A stretch of 64,000 nt of DNA from Streptomyces sp. TLI_105 (GCF_900105415.1 NZ_FNSM01000001.1:4632501-4696500); one strand, 5' to 3'. Shown: positions 39,926 through 48,660, counted from the first letter of the stretch. Translations and numbers: made by a program. The notes: a model not told the origin generated them from the sequence alone.

Positions 39926-40528
39926 TCACGGCCAGACCAGGCAGTACGGCTGGTGTCCCGCCTCGTGGAGGCGGACCGAGAAGTCCTGCCACTCGTGGAG
40001 GAGCCGGTAGACGTCGAAGGCGTCGCGCGGGCCGCCGCGGTCCGGGACCGTCGACCAGATGAAGGCGGCGGCGCCGACCGACTCCTCGCCGATCCCGCGC
40101 AGCGGGTCGACCACGGTCATCGGCAGCTTCACCACCGCGTAGTCCGGGTGCAGCACCACCAGCTCCAGCGGCGGCACCTTGTGCAGGGGCATCCCCTGGA
40201 TGCCGGTCAGGACCATGGCCGCTATCGTCTCGGGCTTGATCTTGGTGAACATGCCGCCCATGCCGAGCTCATCCCCGCCGAGCTCCTCGGGGCGCATCGA
40301 GATCGGGACCTGGGCCGCGGTGGCGCTGTTCGGCGCGCCGAAGTACTTGTACGTCACCCCCAAGCTCCGGCCCCCGGTCGTAGGGGCCGAATCCGCGACG
40401 GGCTCCGGCTTCGGCCGGTTTTCCGAAGCGGTCGGCTCCTCGGATCGCCTGCGCCGGTGCCTTCCCCGCCGGGCAGACTCCGGACCCAGGTCGTCCGTCC
40501 CCTCGCCCGGTCCGCCACCGCGATGCAT
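39926..40528 (-). CDS. Conserved streptomycete hypothetical protein
   Basis: A 200-residue soluble protein. Residues 1-55 are charged and low-complexity (RRGRHRRRRSEEPTASENRPKPEPVADSAP). The remaining domain, GVTYKYFGAPNSATAAQVPISMRPEELGGDELGMGGMFTKIKPETIAAMVLTGIQGMPLHKVPPLELVVLHPDYAVVKLPMTVVDPLRGIGEESVGAAAFIWSTVP, looks like a compact alpha/beta fold ending in HEWQDFSVRLHEAGHQPYCLVWP. ATG 40528 has GGTGGAGA upstream. It is divergent from hemL. I do not recognise a function. Confidence 0.7.
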   Translation of the reverse strand: MHRGGGPGEGTDDLGPESARRGRHRRRRSEEPTASENRPKPEPVADSAPTTGGRSLGVTYKYFGAPNSATAAQVPISMRPEELGGDELGMGGMFTKIKPETIAAMVLTGIQGMPLHKVPPLELVVLHPDYAVVKLPMTVVDPLRGIGEESVGAAAFIWSTVPDRGGPRDAFDVYRLLHEWQDFSVRLHEAGHQPYCLVWP

Positions 40529-40651
40529 ATCTCCACCCGACTGCTTTTTCTCGGCAACACGACCCCGCCGCGCAACCCGATCATCGTGTCAGTGACCTCC
40601 CCCGCGTTCGTACGGTGAAACACCTGTCCGCAAGAACGCCGTGGCCTCTGA

Positions 40652-40724
40652 CACCATGGATTCCGTGAGTCATCCCTATGACGCCCCAGTTTCGCAGACG
40701 CGGACGGGGAGCGCCTCGGCGTAA
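40652..40724 (+). CDS. 19-codon leader ORF duplicating the hemL N-terminus
   Basis: From GTG 40665 the frame reads [19 protein letters not shown] and stops at TAA 40722-40724. PYDAPVSQT matches the hemL start [15 protein letters not shown], and the DNA (TATGACGCCCCAGTTTCGCA versus TACGAAGCCCCAGTCTCACA) is about 80 percent identical over 24 bp. CACCAT (40652-40657) lies seven bases before the GTG, so the hemL mRNA probably begins here, leaderless. It could be a relic of the old hemL start or a translated leader. Confidence 0.6.
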
Positions 40725-40798
40725 CAGACAGGATGCTCACCGCCGTCCCTCCGTTCCCGATGTCGTGCCCGAAGTCGTTCTCGCAGGTCAGGATCACA

Positions 40799-42106
40799 GT
40801 GCCGTATTCATACGAAGCCCCAGTCTCACAGACGCTTTTCGACCGCGCTTCCCTCGTGACGCCCGGCGGCGTGAACTCACCGGTGCGTGCCTTCCGGGCC
40901 GTGGGCGGAACGCCCCGGTTCATGGTGTCCGGTTCCGGTCCGTACCTCACCGACGCGGACGGTCGTGAGTACGTCGACCTCGTCTGCTCGTGGGGACCGA
41001 TGATCCTCGGCCACGCGCACCCCGAGGTCACCGCCGCCGTGCAGGCCGCCGTGGCCCGCGGCACCTCCTTCGGGACGCCCGGCGAGGGCGAAGTCGCGCT
41101 CGGCGAGGAGATCGTCGCGCGGATCGAGCCGGTCGAGCAGGTGCGGCTCGTCTCCTCCGGCACGGAGGCCACGATGTCCGCGATCCGCCTCGCCCGCGGT
41201 TTCACCGGGCGCGCCAAGGTCGTCAAGTTCGCGGGCTGCTACCACGGCCACGTGGACGCGCTGCTCGCCGCGGCCGGTTCCGGTCTGGCCACCTTCGCCC
41301 TGCCGGACACGCCCGGCGTGACCGGCGCCCAGGCCGGCGACACGATCGTGCTGCCGTACAACGACCTGGAGGCCGTGCGGGCGGCGTTCGCCGCGCACCC
41401 GGGTGAGATCGCCTGTGTGATCACCGAGGCCTCGCCCGGCAACATGGGCGTCGTCCCGCCGGCGGCCGGCTTCAACCAGGGCCTCGCGGACCTGTGCCGG
41501 GAGAACGGCGCGCTGTACATCTCCGACGAGGTCATGACCGGTTTCCGCACCTCGCGGGCCGGCTGGTACGGCGTCGACGGCGTGAAGCCCGACCTGATGA
41601 CCTTCGGCAAGGTCATGGGCGGCGGCTTCCCGGCGGCCGCGTTCGGTGGCCGCGCGGACGTCATGGGGTACCTGGCGCCGGCCGGTCCGGTCTACCAGGC
41701 GGGCACCCTCTCCGGTAACCCGGTCGCGACCGCCGCCGGGCTCGCGCAGCTGCGGCTGCTCGACGAGGCCGCGTACGACAAGGTGAACGCGGTCTCCGAG
41801 GAGATCCAGGGCCTGGTCACGGGCACGCTGGCCAAGGAGGGCGTGGCACACCGCCTGCAGACCGCGTCCAACATGTTCTCGGTGTTCTTCACCGCCGACG
41901 AGGTGCGGAACTACGACGACGCGAAGAAGCAGGAGGCGTTCCGCTTCAACGCCTTCTTCCACTCGATGCTGGCGGACGGCGTGTACCTGCCGCCGTCCGC
42001 CTTCGAGTCCTGGTTCGTGTCGACCGCGCACGACGACCGGGCGATCGAGCGGATCGCCGCCGCCCTCCCGGCCGCGGCCCGCGCCGCCGCGGAGGCCACG
42101 GCATGA
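40799..42106 (+). CDS. hemL: Glutamate-1-semialdehyde 2,1-aminomutase
   Basis: A 435-residue class-III aminotransferase-fold enzyme converting GSA to 5-aminolevulinate. Motifs: [77 protein letters not shown] and the PLP lysine in [22 protein letters not shown] 40799 has AGGTCAGGA upstream; the first nine codons are an almost exact repeat of the upstream leader ORF, so the N-terminus in this strain is shifted relative to the promoter by about 134 bp. The stop overlaps the next gene (ATGA). Confidence 0.96.
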   Translation: MPYSYEAPVSQTLFDRASLVTPGGVNSPVRAFRAVGGTPRFMVSGSGPYLTDADGREYVDLVCSWGPMILGHAHPEVTAAVQAAVARGTSFGTPGEGEVALGEEIVARIEPVEQVRLVSSGTEATMSAIRLARGFTGRAKVVKFAGCYHGHVDALLAAAGSGLATFALPDTPGVTGAQAGDTIVLPYNDLEAVRAAFAAHPGEIACVITEASPGNMGVVPPAAGFNQGLADLCRENGALYISDEVMTGFRTSRAGWYGVDGVKPDLMTFGKVMGGGFPAAAFGGRADVMGYLAPAGPVYQAGTLSGNPVATAAGLAQLRLLDEAAYDKVNAVSEEIQGLVTGTLAKEGVAHRLQTASNMFSVFFTADEVRNYDDAKKQEAFRFNAFFHSMLADGVYLPPSAFESWFVSTAHDDRAIERIAAALPAAARAAAEATA

Positions 42107-42807
42107 GCGACGCGACGAGCCGCTCGAAGAGCGACGAGGACATCACCGTCGTCCACCTGATGCGCCACGGCGAGGTCCACAACCCCGACGGCGTGCTGTA
42201 CGGCCGCCGGGCCGGCTACCACCTGTCCGAGCTGGGCCGGCAGATGGCGGACCGGGTGGCCGAGTCGCTGGCCGACCGGGACATCACGTACGTCGTCTCC
42301 TCCCCGCTGGAGCGGGCGCAGGAGACGGCGACGCCGATCGCCAAGACGCACGGTCTGGATCTGGCCACCGACGAGCGGCTGATCGAGGCGGCGAACGTCT
42401 TCGAGGGCAAGACCTTCGGCGTCGGTGACGGGGCGCTGCGCAAGCCGGGCAACTGGAAGCACCTCACCAACCCGTTCCAGCCGTCCTGGGGCGAGCCGTA
42501 CGTCGAGCAGGTCGTGCGCATGATGGGCGCGCTCGACGCGGCGAAGGACGCGGCCCGGGGGCACGAGGCGGTCTGCGTCAGCCACCAGCTGCCGATCTGG
42601 ATCGTCCGCAGCTTCGTGGAGAAGCGGCGGCTCTGGCACGACCCGCGCCGTCGTCAGTGCACGCTGGCCTCGCTGACCTCGTTCACGTACCGCGGCGACA
42701 AGATCGTCTCGGTCGGGTACAGCGAGCCGGCCCGGGACCTCGTCCCGGCGCACCTCCTCGCGGGCGCGAAGCCGGTCAAGGGGAAGTCGAAGGCCTTCGG
42801 GGCGTAA
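42103..42807 (+). CDS. Histidine phosphatase (phosphoglycerate mutase-like)
   Basis: A 234-residue branch-1 histidine phosphatase. The catalytic RHG is in [21 protein letters not shown], the second Arg/acid in [43 protein letters not shown], and the distal His in [17 protein letters not shown]. Length and motifs fit a phosphatase rather than true phosphoglycerate mutase. It is coupled to hemL by a 4-nt overlap, and the pair is conserved in streptomycetes as I recall. Substrate unknown. Confidence 0.92.
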   Translation: MSDATSRSKSDEDITVVHLMRHGEVHNPDGVLYGRRAGYHLSELGRQMADRVAESLADRDITYVVSSPLERAQETATPIAKTHGLDLATDERLIEAANVFEGKTFGVGDGALRKPGNWKHLTNPFQPSWGEPYVEQVVRMMGALDAAKDAARGHEAVCVSHQLPIWIVRSFVEKRRLWHDPRRRQCTLASLTSFTYRGDKIVSVGYSEPARDLVPAHLLAGAKPVKGKSKAFGA

Positions 42808-42837
42808 CTCCGGAGCTTCCTGCGGCCCCGTCGCACG

Positions 42838-42952
42838 GTGCCGTGCGACGCCCCCGGGCGGTGCCGTGCGGTGCCCCCGGGCGGTGCCGTGCAGAGCCCC
42901 CGGACGGCGCCGTGCGGTCGCCATCGGCAGTGTCGTCCGGTCCCCACTGGAC
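42838..42952. repeat. 23-bp degenerate tandem repeat, five copies
   Basis: Five exact-length units start at 42838, 42861, 42884, 42907 and 42930. Units 1-3 are close to GTGCCGTGCGGTGCCCCCGG plus GCG; units 4 and 5 are diverged. The array begins about 30 bp after the stop codon of the histidine phosphatase gene and lies within a hairpin-forming stretch. Confidence 0.88.
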
Positions 42953-42978
42953 AGCGCGGTGTCGAGGGGCCACAGTTC

Positions 42979-43025
42979 AGGGCGGTCGGATGATGTTCAT
43001 GTCATCCGTCCGCCCTAAAATTTTT
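42979..43025 (+). terminator. Intrinsic terminator with T-tract
   Basis: AGGGCGG-T-CGGATGA (42979-42993) pairs with TCATCCG-T-CCGCCCT (43002-43016) with one mismatch, followed by AAAATTTTT. This is one of the few classical T-tailed terminators in the window. The stem also contains the first ATGAT...GTCAT half-operator. Confidence 0.88.
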
Positions 43026-43082
43026 GTGCGATTTTCCGGAACCTCCGTGTTCCTCCCGGCATCTCACTCATTGTCGGTTTGG

Positions 43083-43098
43083 ATGACGTTCAGGTCAT
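43083..43098. promoter_or_regulatory. Palindrome ATGACGTTCAGGTCAT, candidate operator
   Basis: A 5-bp inverted repeat ATGAC-N6-GTCAT (43083-43098), lying 24 bp before the deacetylase start. A variant ATGAT-GTTCAT-GTCAT is at 42990-43005, so the DNA GGATGAYGTTCAKGTCAT occurs twice, 93 bp apart. The second site overlaps the predicted -10 region, suggesting repression. Confidence 0.6.
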
Positions 43099-43121
43099 AC
43101 GTCAGCGCGAATGGGGATGTC

Positions 43122-44420
43122 ATGCGCGGGATCAGCGGGATCAGTCGAAGGGGGCTGCTCGGAGCGGGCGTTGGGGCCGCTGCGGCGATGGGGCTCGCCG
43201 CATGCAGTACCGACCATCAGGACAGGCCGGGACGTTCCGGACCCGGCAAGGGGGGCGACGTCTCGGCGGACCCGGGCACGCCCACCCCGAGCAAGGAGGA
43301 CGCCCGGCTCATCGGCGACGGTTCCACCGCCGACACCGGCAAGCAGCCGCACCAGCCCGACGCCCCCGTCCCGCTCGAACCCGGCCAGACCCCGCCCCAG
43401 TTCGTGATCTTCTCCTGGGACGGCGCCGGCGAGGTCGGCAACGGCCTCTTCCCGCGCTTCCTCGAGCTCGCGAAGAACAACGACGCGGCGATGACCTTCT
43501 TCCTCTCCGGGATCTACCTCCTCCCCGAGTCGAAGAAGGACCTCTACCGCCCGCCGAACAACCGCGTCGGCGCCTCCGACATCGGCTACCTCACCGACGG
43601 GCACATCAAGGAGACCCTGAAGTACGTCCGGCAGGCCTGGCTCGAGGGCCACGAGATCGGCACCCACTTCAACGGGCACTTCTGCGGCGGCTCCGGCTCC
43701 GTCGGCAACTGGACCCCGGCCCAGTGGCAGAGCGAGATCGACCAGGCGATGAAGTTCGTCACCGAGTGGAAGACCAACAGCGGCTGGACCGACCTCGACC
43801 CGCTGCCCTTCGACTACTCCAAGGAGCTCGTCGGCGGCCGCACCCCCTGTCTCCTCGGCCAGGACAACCTGCTCCCCACCGCCAAGCGCCTGGGCTGGCG
43901 CTACGACGCCAGCTCGCCCGGCGGCCGGCAGACGTGGCCGACGAAGCGCCAGGGAATCTGGGACCTCCCCCTCCAGGCCGTGCCCTTCCCCGGACACTCC
44001 TTCGAGGTCCTCTCCATGGACTACAACATGCTCGCCAACCAGTCGAACAACACGACCAAGGGCATGCCCTCGCGCTATCCGGGCTGGCGCAAGCAGGCGG
44101 CCGAGGCGTACCTTTCCGGCTTCACGCGCGCGTACGAGTCGAATCGCGCGCCTTTCTTCATCGGCAACCACTTCGAGCAGTGGAACGGCGGCATCTACAT
44201 GGACGCCGTCGAAGAGGCGCTCAAGGGAATGGCCGGAAAGAAGGACGTGCGGCTCGTCTCCTTCAAGCAGTTCGTGGACTGGCTCGACGTCCAGGACCCG
44301 AAGATCCTGGAGAAGCTGCGCTCGCTGGAAGTCGGACAGAAGCCCGAGGGCGGCTGGAACGCCTTCCTCAGGCCCACCCCCACTTCCCCCGCTTCCCCCA
44401 CTTCCACCCCGACCGCTTAG
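43122..44420 (+). CDS. Tat-exported lipoprotein, polysaccharide-deacetylase-like
   Basis: A 432-residue exported protein. The signal ISRRGLLGAGVGAAAAMGLAACSTD has twin arginines and a lipobox LAAC, so it is a Tat lipoprotein. A Pro/Gly/Asp-rich linker leads to QFVIFSWDGAGEVGNGLFPRFLELAKNNDAAMTFFLSGIYLL and GHEIGTHFNGHFCGG, resembling the NodB deacetylase core (the metal DxD is replaced by SWDG, metal His pair GTHFNGH kept). FIGNHFEQWNGGIYMDAVEEAL follows. The C-terminal tail is TP/SP-rich (PTPTSPASPTSTPTA). It precedes the cytochrome c biogenesis genes. Substrate unproven. Confidence 0.82.
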   Translation: MRGISGISRRGLLGAGVGAAAAMGLAACSTDHQDRPGRSGPGKGGDVSADPGTPTPSKEDARLIGDGSTADTGKQPHQPDAPVPLEPGQTPPQFVIFSWDGAGEVGNGLFPRFLELAKNNDAAMTFFLSGIYLLPESKKDLYRPPNNRVGASDIGYLTDGHIKETLKYVRQAWLEGHEIGTHFNGHFCGGSGSVGNWTPAQWQSEIDQAMKFVTEWKTNSGWTDLDPLPFDYSKELVGGRTPCLLGQDNLLPTAKRLGWRYDASSPGGRQTWPTKRQGIWDLPLQAVPFPGHSFEVLSMDYNMLANQSNNTTKGMPSRYPGWRKQAAEAYLSGFTRAYESNRAPFFIGNHFEQWNGGIYMDAVEEALKGMAGKKDVRLVSFKQFVDWLDVQDPKILEKLRSLEVGQKPEGGWNAFLRPTPTSPASPTSTPTA

Positions 44421-44497
44421 GCGATCTTGACAAGGGGCTTTACGGGCACGTAGGGGGGTGCCCAAGATCCCCCAAACGCCCATGCGAAACTTTTCAC

Positions 44498-45115
44498 ATG
44501 AGCCTTAGCCGTGCCCCCCGACGCATCCGGCGCACCCTGGTCGCCGTCGGAACGCTGTCCGCCGCCGCCCTCGCGCTCTCGGGCTGCGGCGGCGAGAACA
44601 ACGGCAAGTCCGGCGGCGGTGGCAACACCAACTTCGTGACCAACACGGGTGGCATCTCCACCGTCGCCAAGGGCGAGCGCACGGCACCGAAGGAGATCGC
44701 CGGCGAGACCCTCGAAGGCAAGCGGCTCGACGTCGCCGACCTCAAGGGCAAGGTCGTCGTCCTCAACGTCTGGGGCTCCTGGTGCGGCCCGTGCCGCGCC
44801 GAGGCCCCGCACTTCGTGAAGGTCGCCAAGGACCTCGAGGGCCGGGGCGTCGAGTTCGTCGGCCTCAACACCCGCGACTTCAACAAGCAGCAGGCGCTCA
44901 CCTTCGAAGAGGACTACGGGGTGACCTACCCCAGCCTCTACGACCCCAACGGCAAGCTGATCCTCTTCGGCTTCCCCAAGGGCACGCTCAACCCCCAGTC
45001 CATCCCCTCCACCGTCGTCCTCGACAAGGAGGGAAAGATCGCCGCCCGTTCCCTCATGGCGCTCGACGAGAAGAAGCTCCGGTCGATGATCGAGCCCCTC
45101 CTCAAGGAGAAGTGA
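44498..45115 (+). CDS. resA: TlpA/ResA-like thiol-disulfide oxidoreductase lipoprotein
   Basis: A 205-residue thioredoxin-fold lipoprotein. The signal RRTLVAVGTLSAAALALSGCGGENN has lipobox LSGC. The redox domain shows GKRLDVADLKGKVVVLNVWGSWCGPCRAEAPHFVKVAKDL (CGPC active site) and IPSTVVLDKEGKIAARSL, with the cis-Pro, and the 20-residue central insert typical of TlpA/ResA. It reduces apocytochrome c Cys residues for haem ligation, with electrons from CcdA encoded next. ATG 44498; no strong RBS. Five genes run tlpA-ccdA-resB-ccsB with tight spacing. Confidence 0.92.
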   Translation: MSLSRAPRRIRRTLVAVGTLSAAALALSGCGGENNGKSGGGGNTNFVTNTGGISTVAKGERTAPKEIAGETLEGKRLDVADLKGKVVVLNVWGSWCGPCRAEAPHFVKVAKDLEGRGVEFVGLNTRDFNKQQALTFEEDYGVTYPSLYDPNGKLILFGFPKGTLNPQSIPSTVVLDKEGKIAARSLMALDEKKLRSMIEPLLKEK

Positions 45116-45119
45116 GCCC

Positions 45120-45857
45120 GTGAACGAGACGGTCACCAGCGGAGCCCTGCTGCTCGCCCTGCCCCTCGCGGTCCTCGGCGGCCTCGTCTCCTTCTTCTCG
45201 CCGTGCGTGCTTCCGCTCGTCCCCGGCTACCTCTCGTACGTGACCGGCGTCACCGGCACCGACCTCGCCGAGAGCCGCCGCGGCCGGATGACCGCCGGTG
45301 CCGTCCTCTTCGTCCTCGGCTTCACCGCCGTGTTCGTCTCCGGCGGCGCGCTCTTCGGCTACTTCGGGTCGACGCTCCAGGAGTACCGCGAGACGCTCAC
45401 CACGGTCCTCGGCGTGCTCATGATCCTCATGGGCGTGTTCTTCATGGGCCTGATGCCCTGGTTCACGCAGCGCGAGTTCCGCTTCCACAAGAAGCCCGTC
45501 GCCGGACTGATCGGCGCCCCGCTCCTCGGGGCGCTCTTCGGCATCGGCTGGACCCCGTGCATCGGCCCGACGCTCGCCTCGGTCAACGCCCTCGCCCTGG
45601 AGCAGGCCAGCGCCGGCCGCGGGGCGGTGCTCGCCTTTGCGTACTGCCTCGGCCTCGGCGTCCCGTTCGTGCTCGCCGCCGTCGCCTTCCGCAAGGCGCT
45701 CGGCGCGTTCGGCTGGGTCAAGAAGCACTATGTGTGGGTCATGCGGATCGGCGGCGGCATGATGCTCGTCACCGGTGTTCTGCTCCTGACGGGCGCGTGG
45801 GACAGCATGGTGGCCACGATGCAGGGCTGGTCCGGCGGTTTCACGGTGGGGATCTGA
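45120..45857 (+). CDS. ccdA: Cytochrome c biogenesis protein CcdA
   Basis: A 245-residue DsbD-family membrane protein with six or so helices. Two redox Cys lie in LVSFFSPCVLPLVPGYLSYVTGV and GIGWTPCIGPTLASVNALAL, the conserved CcdA pair that carries reducing equivalents across the membrane from thioredoxin to the TlpA/ResA protein. GTG 45120 starts four bases after the tlpA stop; GGAGAAGTGAG provides an RBS. Confidence 0.95.
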   Translation: MNETVTSGALLLALPLAVLGGLVSFFSPCVLPLVPGYLSYVTGVTGTDLAESRRGRMTAGAVLFVLGFTAVFVSGGALFGYFGSTLQEYRETLTTVLGVLMILMGVFFMGLMPWFTQREFRFHKKPVAGLIGAPLLGALFGIGWTPCIGPTLASVNALALEQASAGRGAVLAFAYCLGLGVPFVLAAVAFRKALGAFGWVKKHYVWVMRIGGGMMLVTGVLLLTGAWDSMVATMQGWSGGFTVGI

Positions 45858-45862
45858 GTTCC

Positions 45863-47578
45863 ATGAGCAAGACCGACACGACGGAGCAGCAGGAGGGCCT
45901 CGGCAGCGCCGGGGCACAGCTGTCGACCGCCCCCCAGGAGGACACCGCCATCGGCGGCCCCGCCCTCGGGGTCATCGGCTGGTTCCGCTGGTTCTGGCGG
46001 CAGCTGACCTCCATGCGGGTCGCGCTGATCCTGCTGTTCATGCTTTCCCTGGGCGCCGTCCCCGGCTCCCTCATCCCGCAGAACAGCGCGGACGAGCTGA
46101 AGGTGCGGGCGTTCAAGGACGCCCACGAGACCCTGACGCCGCTGTACGAGAAGCTGCAGTTCTTCGACGTCTACAGCTCGGTGTGGTTCTCCGCGATCTA
46201 CATCCTGCTGTTCGTCTCCCTCATCGGCTGCATCGTGCCGCGCAGCTGGCAGTTCGTCGGCCAGCTCCGCAGCCGCCCGCCGGGCGCCCCCCGGCGCCTC
46301 GACCGGCTCCCCGCCTACACCACCTGGCGCACCGAGGCCGAGCCCGAGCAGGTCCGCGCGGCCGCGCTCGCCGTCCTCAAGGGCCGCCGCTTCCGCGCCC
46401 ATACGGCGGGGAACGCGGTCGCCGCGGAGAAGGGCTATCTGCGCGAGGCCGGGAACCTGGCCTTCCACGTCGCCCTGATCGTGATGCTCGTCGCCTTCGC
46501 CTGGGGCCAGCTCTTCAAGTCCGAGGGCGGCAAGCTGATCGTCGAGGGCGACGGCTTCTCCAACACGCTCACCCAGTACGACGACTTCAAGTCCGGCTCC
46601 CAGTTCGGCACCGACGAGCTGGAGCCGTTCAGCTTCACCCTGGACTCCTTCACCGGCACGTACGAGAAGAACGGCCCCCAGCGCGGCACCCCGCGCACCT
46701 TCGAGGCGGCCGTCACCTACTCGCAGGGCGGCGCGGACAAGAAGACGGTCATCCGGGTCAACGAGCCGCTGAAGGTGGGCGACTCCAAGGTCTATCTGAT
46801 CGCCCACGGCTACGCGCCCGTCGTCACCGTCAGGGACGGCCGCGGCAAGACCGTCTTCCACGGCGCCGTACCGATGCTGCCCATCGACAACAACATCACG
46901 TCGACCGGCGCCATCAAGGTGATGGACGGCTACCGCGACAAGAACGGCAAGAAGGAGCAGCTCGGCTTCACGGCGCTCTTCGTGCCGACCTTCGCGGGCG
47001 CCGGCAAGGGCACGATGTTCTCGCAGTTCCCCGCGCTCGACTTCCCGGTCATGGCGCTCACCGGTTACCACGGCGACCTGCGCGTGAACTCCGGTCTGCC
47101 GCAGAACGTGTACCAGCTCGACACCTCCAAGATGAAGCAGTTCAAGATCGACAAGGGGACCGGGGTCGCGCAGCGCATGCTGGCCGGCGAGACCATGACG
47201 CTCCCCGACGGCGCCGGCTCGATCACCTTCGAGAAGGACATCAAGGAGTGGGCGAGCTTCCAGATCTCGCAGCAGCCGGGGAACGGTCTCGCCCTCACGG
47301 GCGCGATCGCCGCGATCGCCGGTCTGACCGGCTCGCTCTTCATCCAGCGCCGCCGGGTCTGGGTCCGGGCCGTGCGCGGTGAGGACGGCGTCACCGTCGT
47401 CGAGATGGCCGGACTCGGCCGCAGCGAGTCCGCCAAGCTGCCGGAGGAGCTGGGCGACCTCGCGGTCGCGCTCACGGCGGAGGCCCCGCCCGCGGCGGAC
47501 GCCGTGAAGGAAGACGTACCGGAACCCGCGGAAGAACCCGCAGAAGACCCTGCCCCTTCTGGAGAGGCCGACAAGTGA
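45863..47578 (+). CDS. resB: Cytochrome c biogenesis protein ResB
   Basis: A 571-residue system II protein. Membrane helices: MRVALILLFMLSLGAVPGSLIPQ, VWFSAIYILLFVSLIGCIVPRS, GNLAFHVALIVMLVAFAWGQLF and a final NGLALTGAIAAIAGLTGSLFIQRRRVWVR; the large domain between the third and last helix is extracytoplasmic (QYDDFKSGSQFGTDELEPFSFTLDSFTGTYEKNGPQRG ...), as in CcsA/ResB synthetases. The C-terminal cytosolic tail is Glu/Pro/Ala-rich. ResB with the following CcsB transports haem and joins it to CXXCH of cytochrome c. Stop overlaps the CcsB start (GTGA). Confidence 0.95.
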   Translation: MSKTDTTEQQEGLGSAGAQLSTAPQEDTAIGGPALGVIGWFRWFWRQLTSMRVALILLFMLSLGAVPGSLIPQNSADELKVRAFKDAHETLTPLYEKLQFFDVYSSVWFSAIYILLFVSLIGCIVPRSWQFVGQLRSRPPGAPRRLDRLPAYTTWRTEAEPEQVRAAALAVLKGRRFRAHTAGNAVAAEKGYLREAGNLAFHVALIVMLVAFAWGQLFKSEGGKLIVEGDGFSNTLTQYDDFKSGSQFGTDELEPFSFTLDSFTGTYEKNGPQRGTPRTFEAAVTYSQGGADKKTVIRVNEPLKVGDSKVYLIAHGYAPVVTVRDGRGKTVFHGAVPMLPIDNNITSTGAIKVMDGYRDKNGKKEQLGFTALFVPTFAGAGKGTMFSQFPALDFPVMALTGYHGDLRVNSGLPQNVYQLDTSKMKQFKIDKGTGVAQRMLAGETMTLPDGAGSITFEKDIKEWASFQISQQPGNGLALTGAIAAIAGLTGSLFIQRRRVWVRAVRGEDGVTVVEMAGLGRSESAKLPEELGDLAVALTAEAPPAADAVKEDVPEPAEEPAEDPAPSGEADK

Positions 47579-48660
47579 TCCTCGCCGCCACGACCAACGA
47601 GAGCCTGGCGCAGATGAGCGACCTGCTCGTCTACTCCTCGATGGCCGTCTACACCCTGGCCTTCTTCGCCCACATCGCCGAGTGGGTGTTCGGCAGCCGC
47701 AGCAAGGTCGGCCGCACCGCCGCCGCCCTCACGCAGCGGGCCTCGGCCGCCCCGGCCGCCGCCGTGACCGTCCAGGTCAAGCAGGCCGGGGGCACCGCCG
47801 TCCTCGACAAGCCGAAGGTCGTCACGCGCTCCGCGGCCGGCACCCGTGACGTGCCGGACGGTCCCGGCGCGGCCGGCGGCACGGTCAAGGGCGACCTGTA
47901 CGGCCGCATCGCCGTCTCGCTCACCGTCCTCGCCTTCGCGGTCGAGGCCGCGGGCGTGGTCACCCGGGCGCTGTCCGTGCAGCGGGCCCCCTGGGGCAAC
48001 ATGTACGAGTTCTCCACCACCTTCTCCACGGTGGCGGTCGGCGCGTACCTCGGCTTCCTCCTCGCCAAGAAGGACATCCGCTGGATCGGCCTGCCGCTGG
48101 TCACCACGGTCCTGCTCGACCTGGGCATGGCCACCACCTGGCTGAAGACCCCCAGTGACCAGCTGGTCCCGGCGCTCGACTCGTACTGGCTGTGGATCCA
48201 CGTCTCCACCGCGATCTTCTGCGGCGCCGTCTTCTACATCGGTGCGGTCGGGACCCTGCTGTACCTCTTCCGCGACTCGTACGAGAACAAGCTCGCGACC
48301 GGCGGGAACCCGGGCTCCTTCGCCCGCTCGGTCCTGGAGCGGCTGCCCTCGGCGGCCTCGCTCGACAAGTTCTCGTACCGGGTCAACGCGGCCGTCTTCC
48401 CGCTCTGGACCTTCACGATCATCGCCGGCGCGATCTGGGCCGGTGACGCGTGGGGCCGCTACTGGGGCTGGGACGCCAAGGAGGTCTGGTCCTTCATCAC
48501 CTGGGTGGGTTACGCGGCGTACCTGCACGCGCGCGCGACGGCCGGCTGGAAGGGGCGGAAGGCCGCGTACATCGCGCTCATCGCCTTCGGTTGCTTCCTC
48601 TTCAACTACTACGGCGTCAACATCTTCGTGAACAGCAAGCACTCCTACGCCGGCGTCTGA
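47575..48660 (+). CDS. ccsB: Cytochrome c biogenesis protein CcsB (ResC), haem-handling
   Basis: A 361-residue multi-pass membrane protein. It has the tryptophan-rich WWD haem-binding domain WGRYWGWDAKEVWSFITWVGY near residue 310, plus flanking His (HIAEWVFG, WIHVSTAIFC), the hallmarks of CcsA/ResC. An Ala/Val-rich cytosolic loop of about 70 residues follows helix 1. GTG 47575 overlaps the resB stop by four bases. It closes the tlpA-ccdA-resB-ccsB operon; haem for it could come from hem genes in the same window. Confidence 0.95.
   Translation: MILAATTNESLAQMSDLLVYSSMAVYTLAFFAHIAEWVFGSRSKVGRTAAALTQRASAAPAAAVTVQVKQAGGTAVLDKPKVVTRSAAGTRDVPDGPGAAGGTVKGDLYGRIAVSLTVLAFAVEAAGVVTRALSVQRAPWGNMYEFSTTFSTVAVGAYLGFLLAKKDIRWIGLPLVTTVLLDLGMATTWLKTPSDQLVPALDSYWLWIHVSTAIFCGAVFYIGAVGTLLYLFRDSYENKLATGGNPGSFARSVLERLPSAASLDKFSYRVNAAVFPLWTFTIIAGAIWAGDAWGRYWGWDAKEVWSFITWVGYAAYLHARATAGWKGRKAAYIALIAFGCFLFNYYGVNIFVNSKHSYAGV

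Larger units (their letters stand above)
42808..43121. other. Spacer after the phosphatase gene: repeats, terminator and operators
   Basis: A 314-bp gap with no gene. It holds a 9-bp hairpin GTCGCACGG/CCGTGCGAC (42830-42849), the 23-bp tandem repeat (42838-42952), the T-tailed terminator (42979-43025) and the operator-like palindromes at 42990-43005 and 43083-43098 upstream of the deacetylase gene. TTGTCG at 43071-43076 with TCATAC at 43095-43100 (18 bp apart) is a possible promoter. Confidence 0.7.

Noticed and set aside
42838..42952. Possible CRISPR array
   Set aside because: Units are adjacent with no spacers and no cas genes; it is a tandem repeat.
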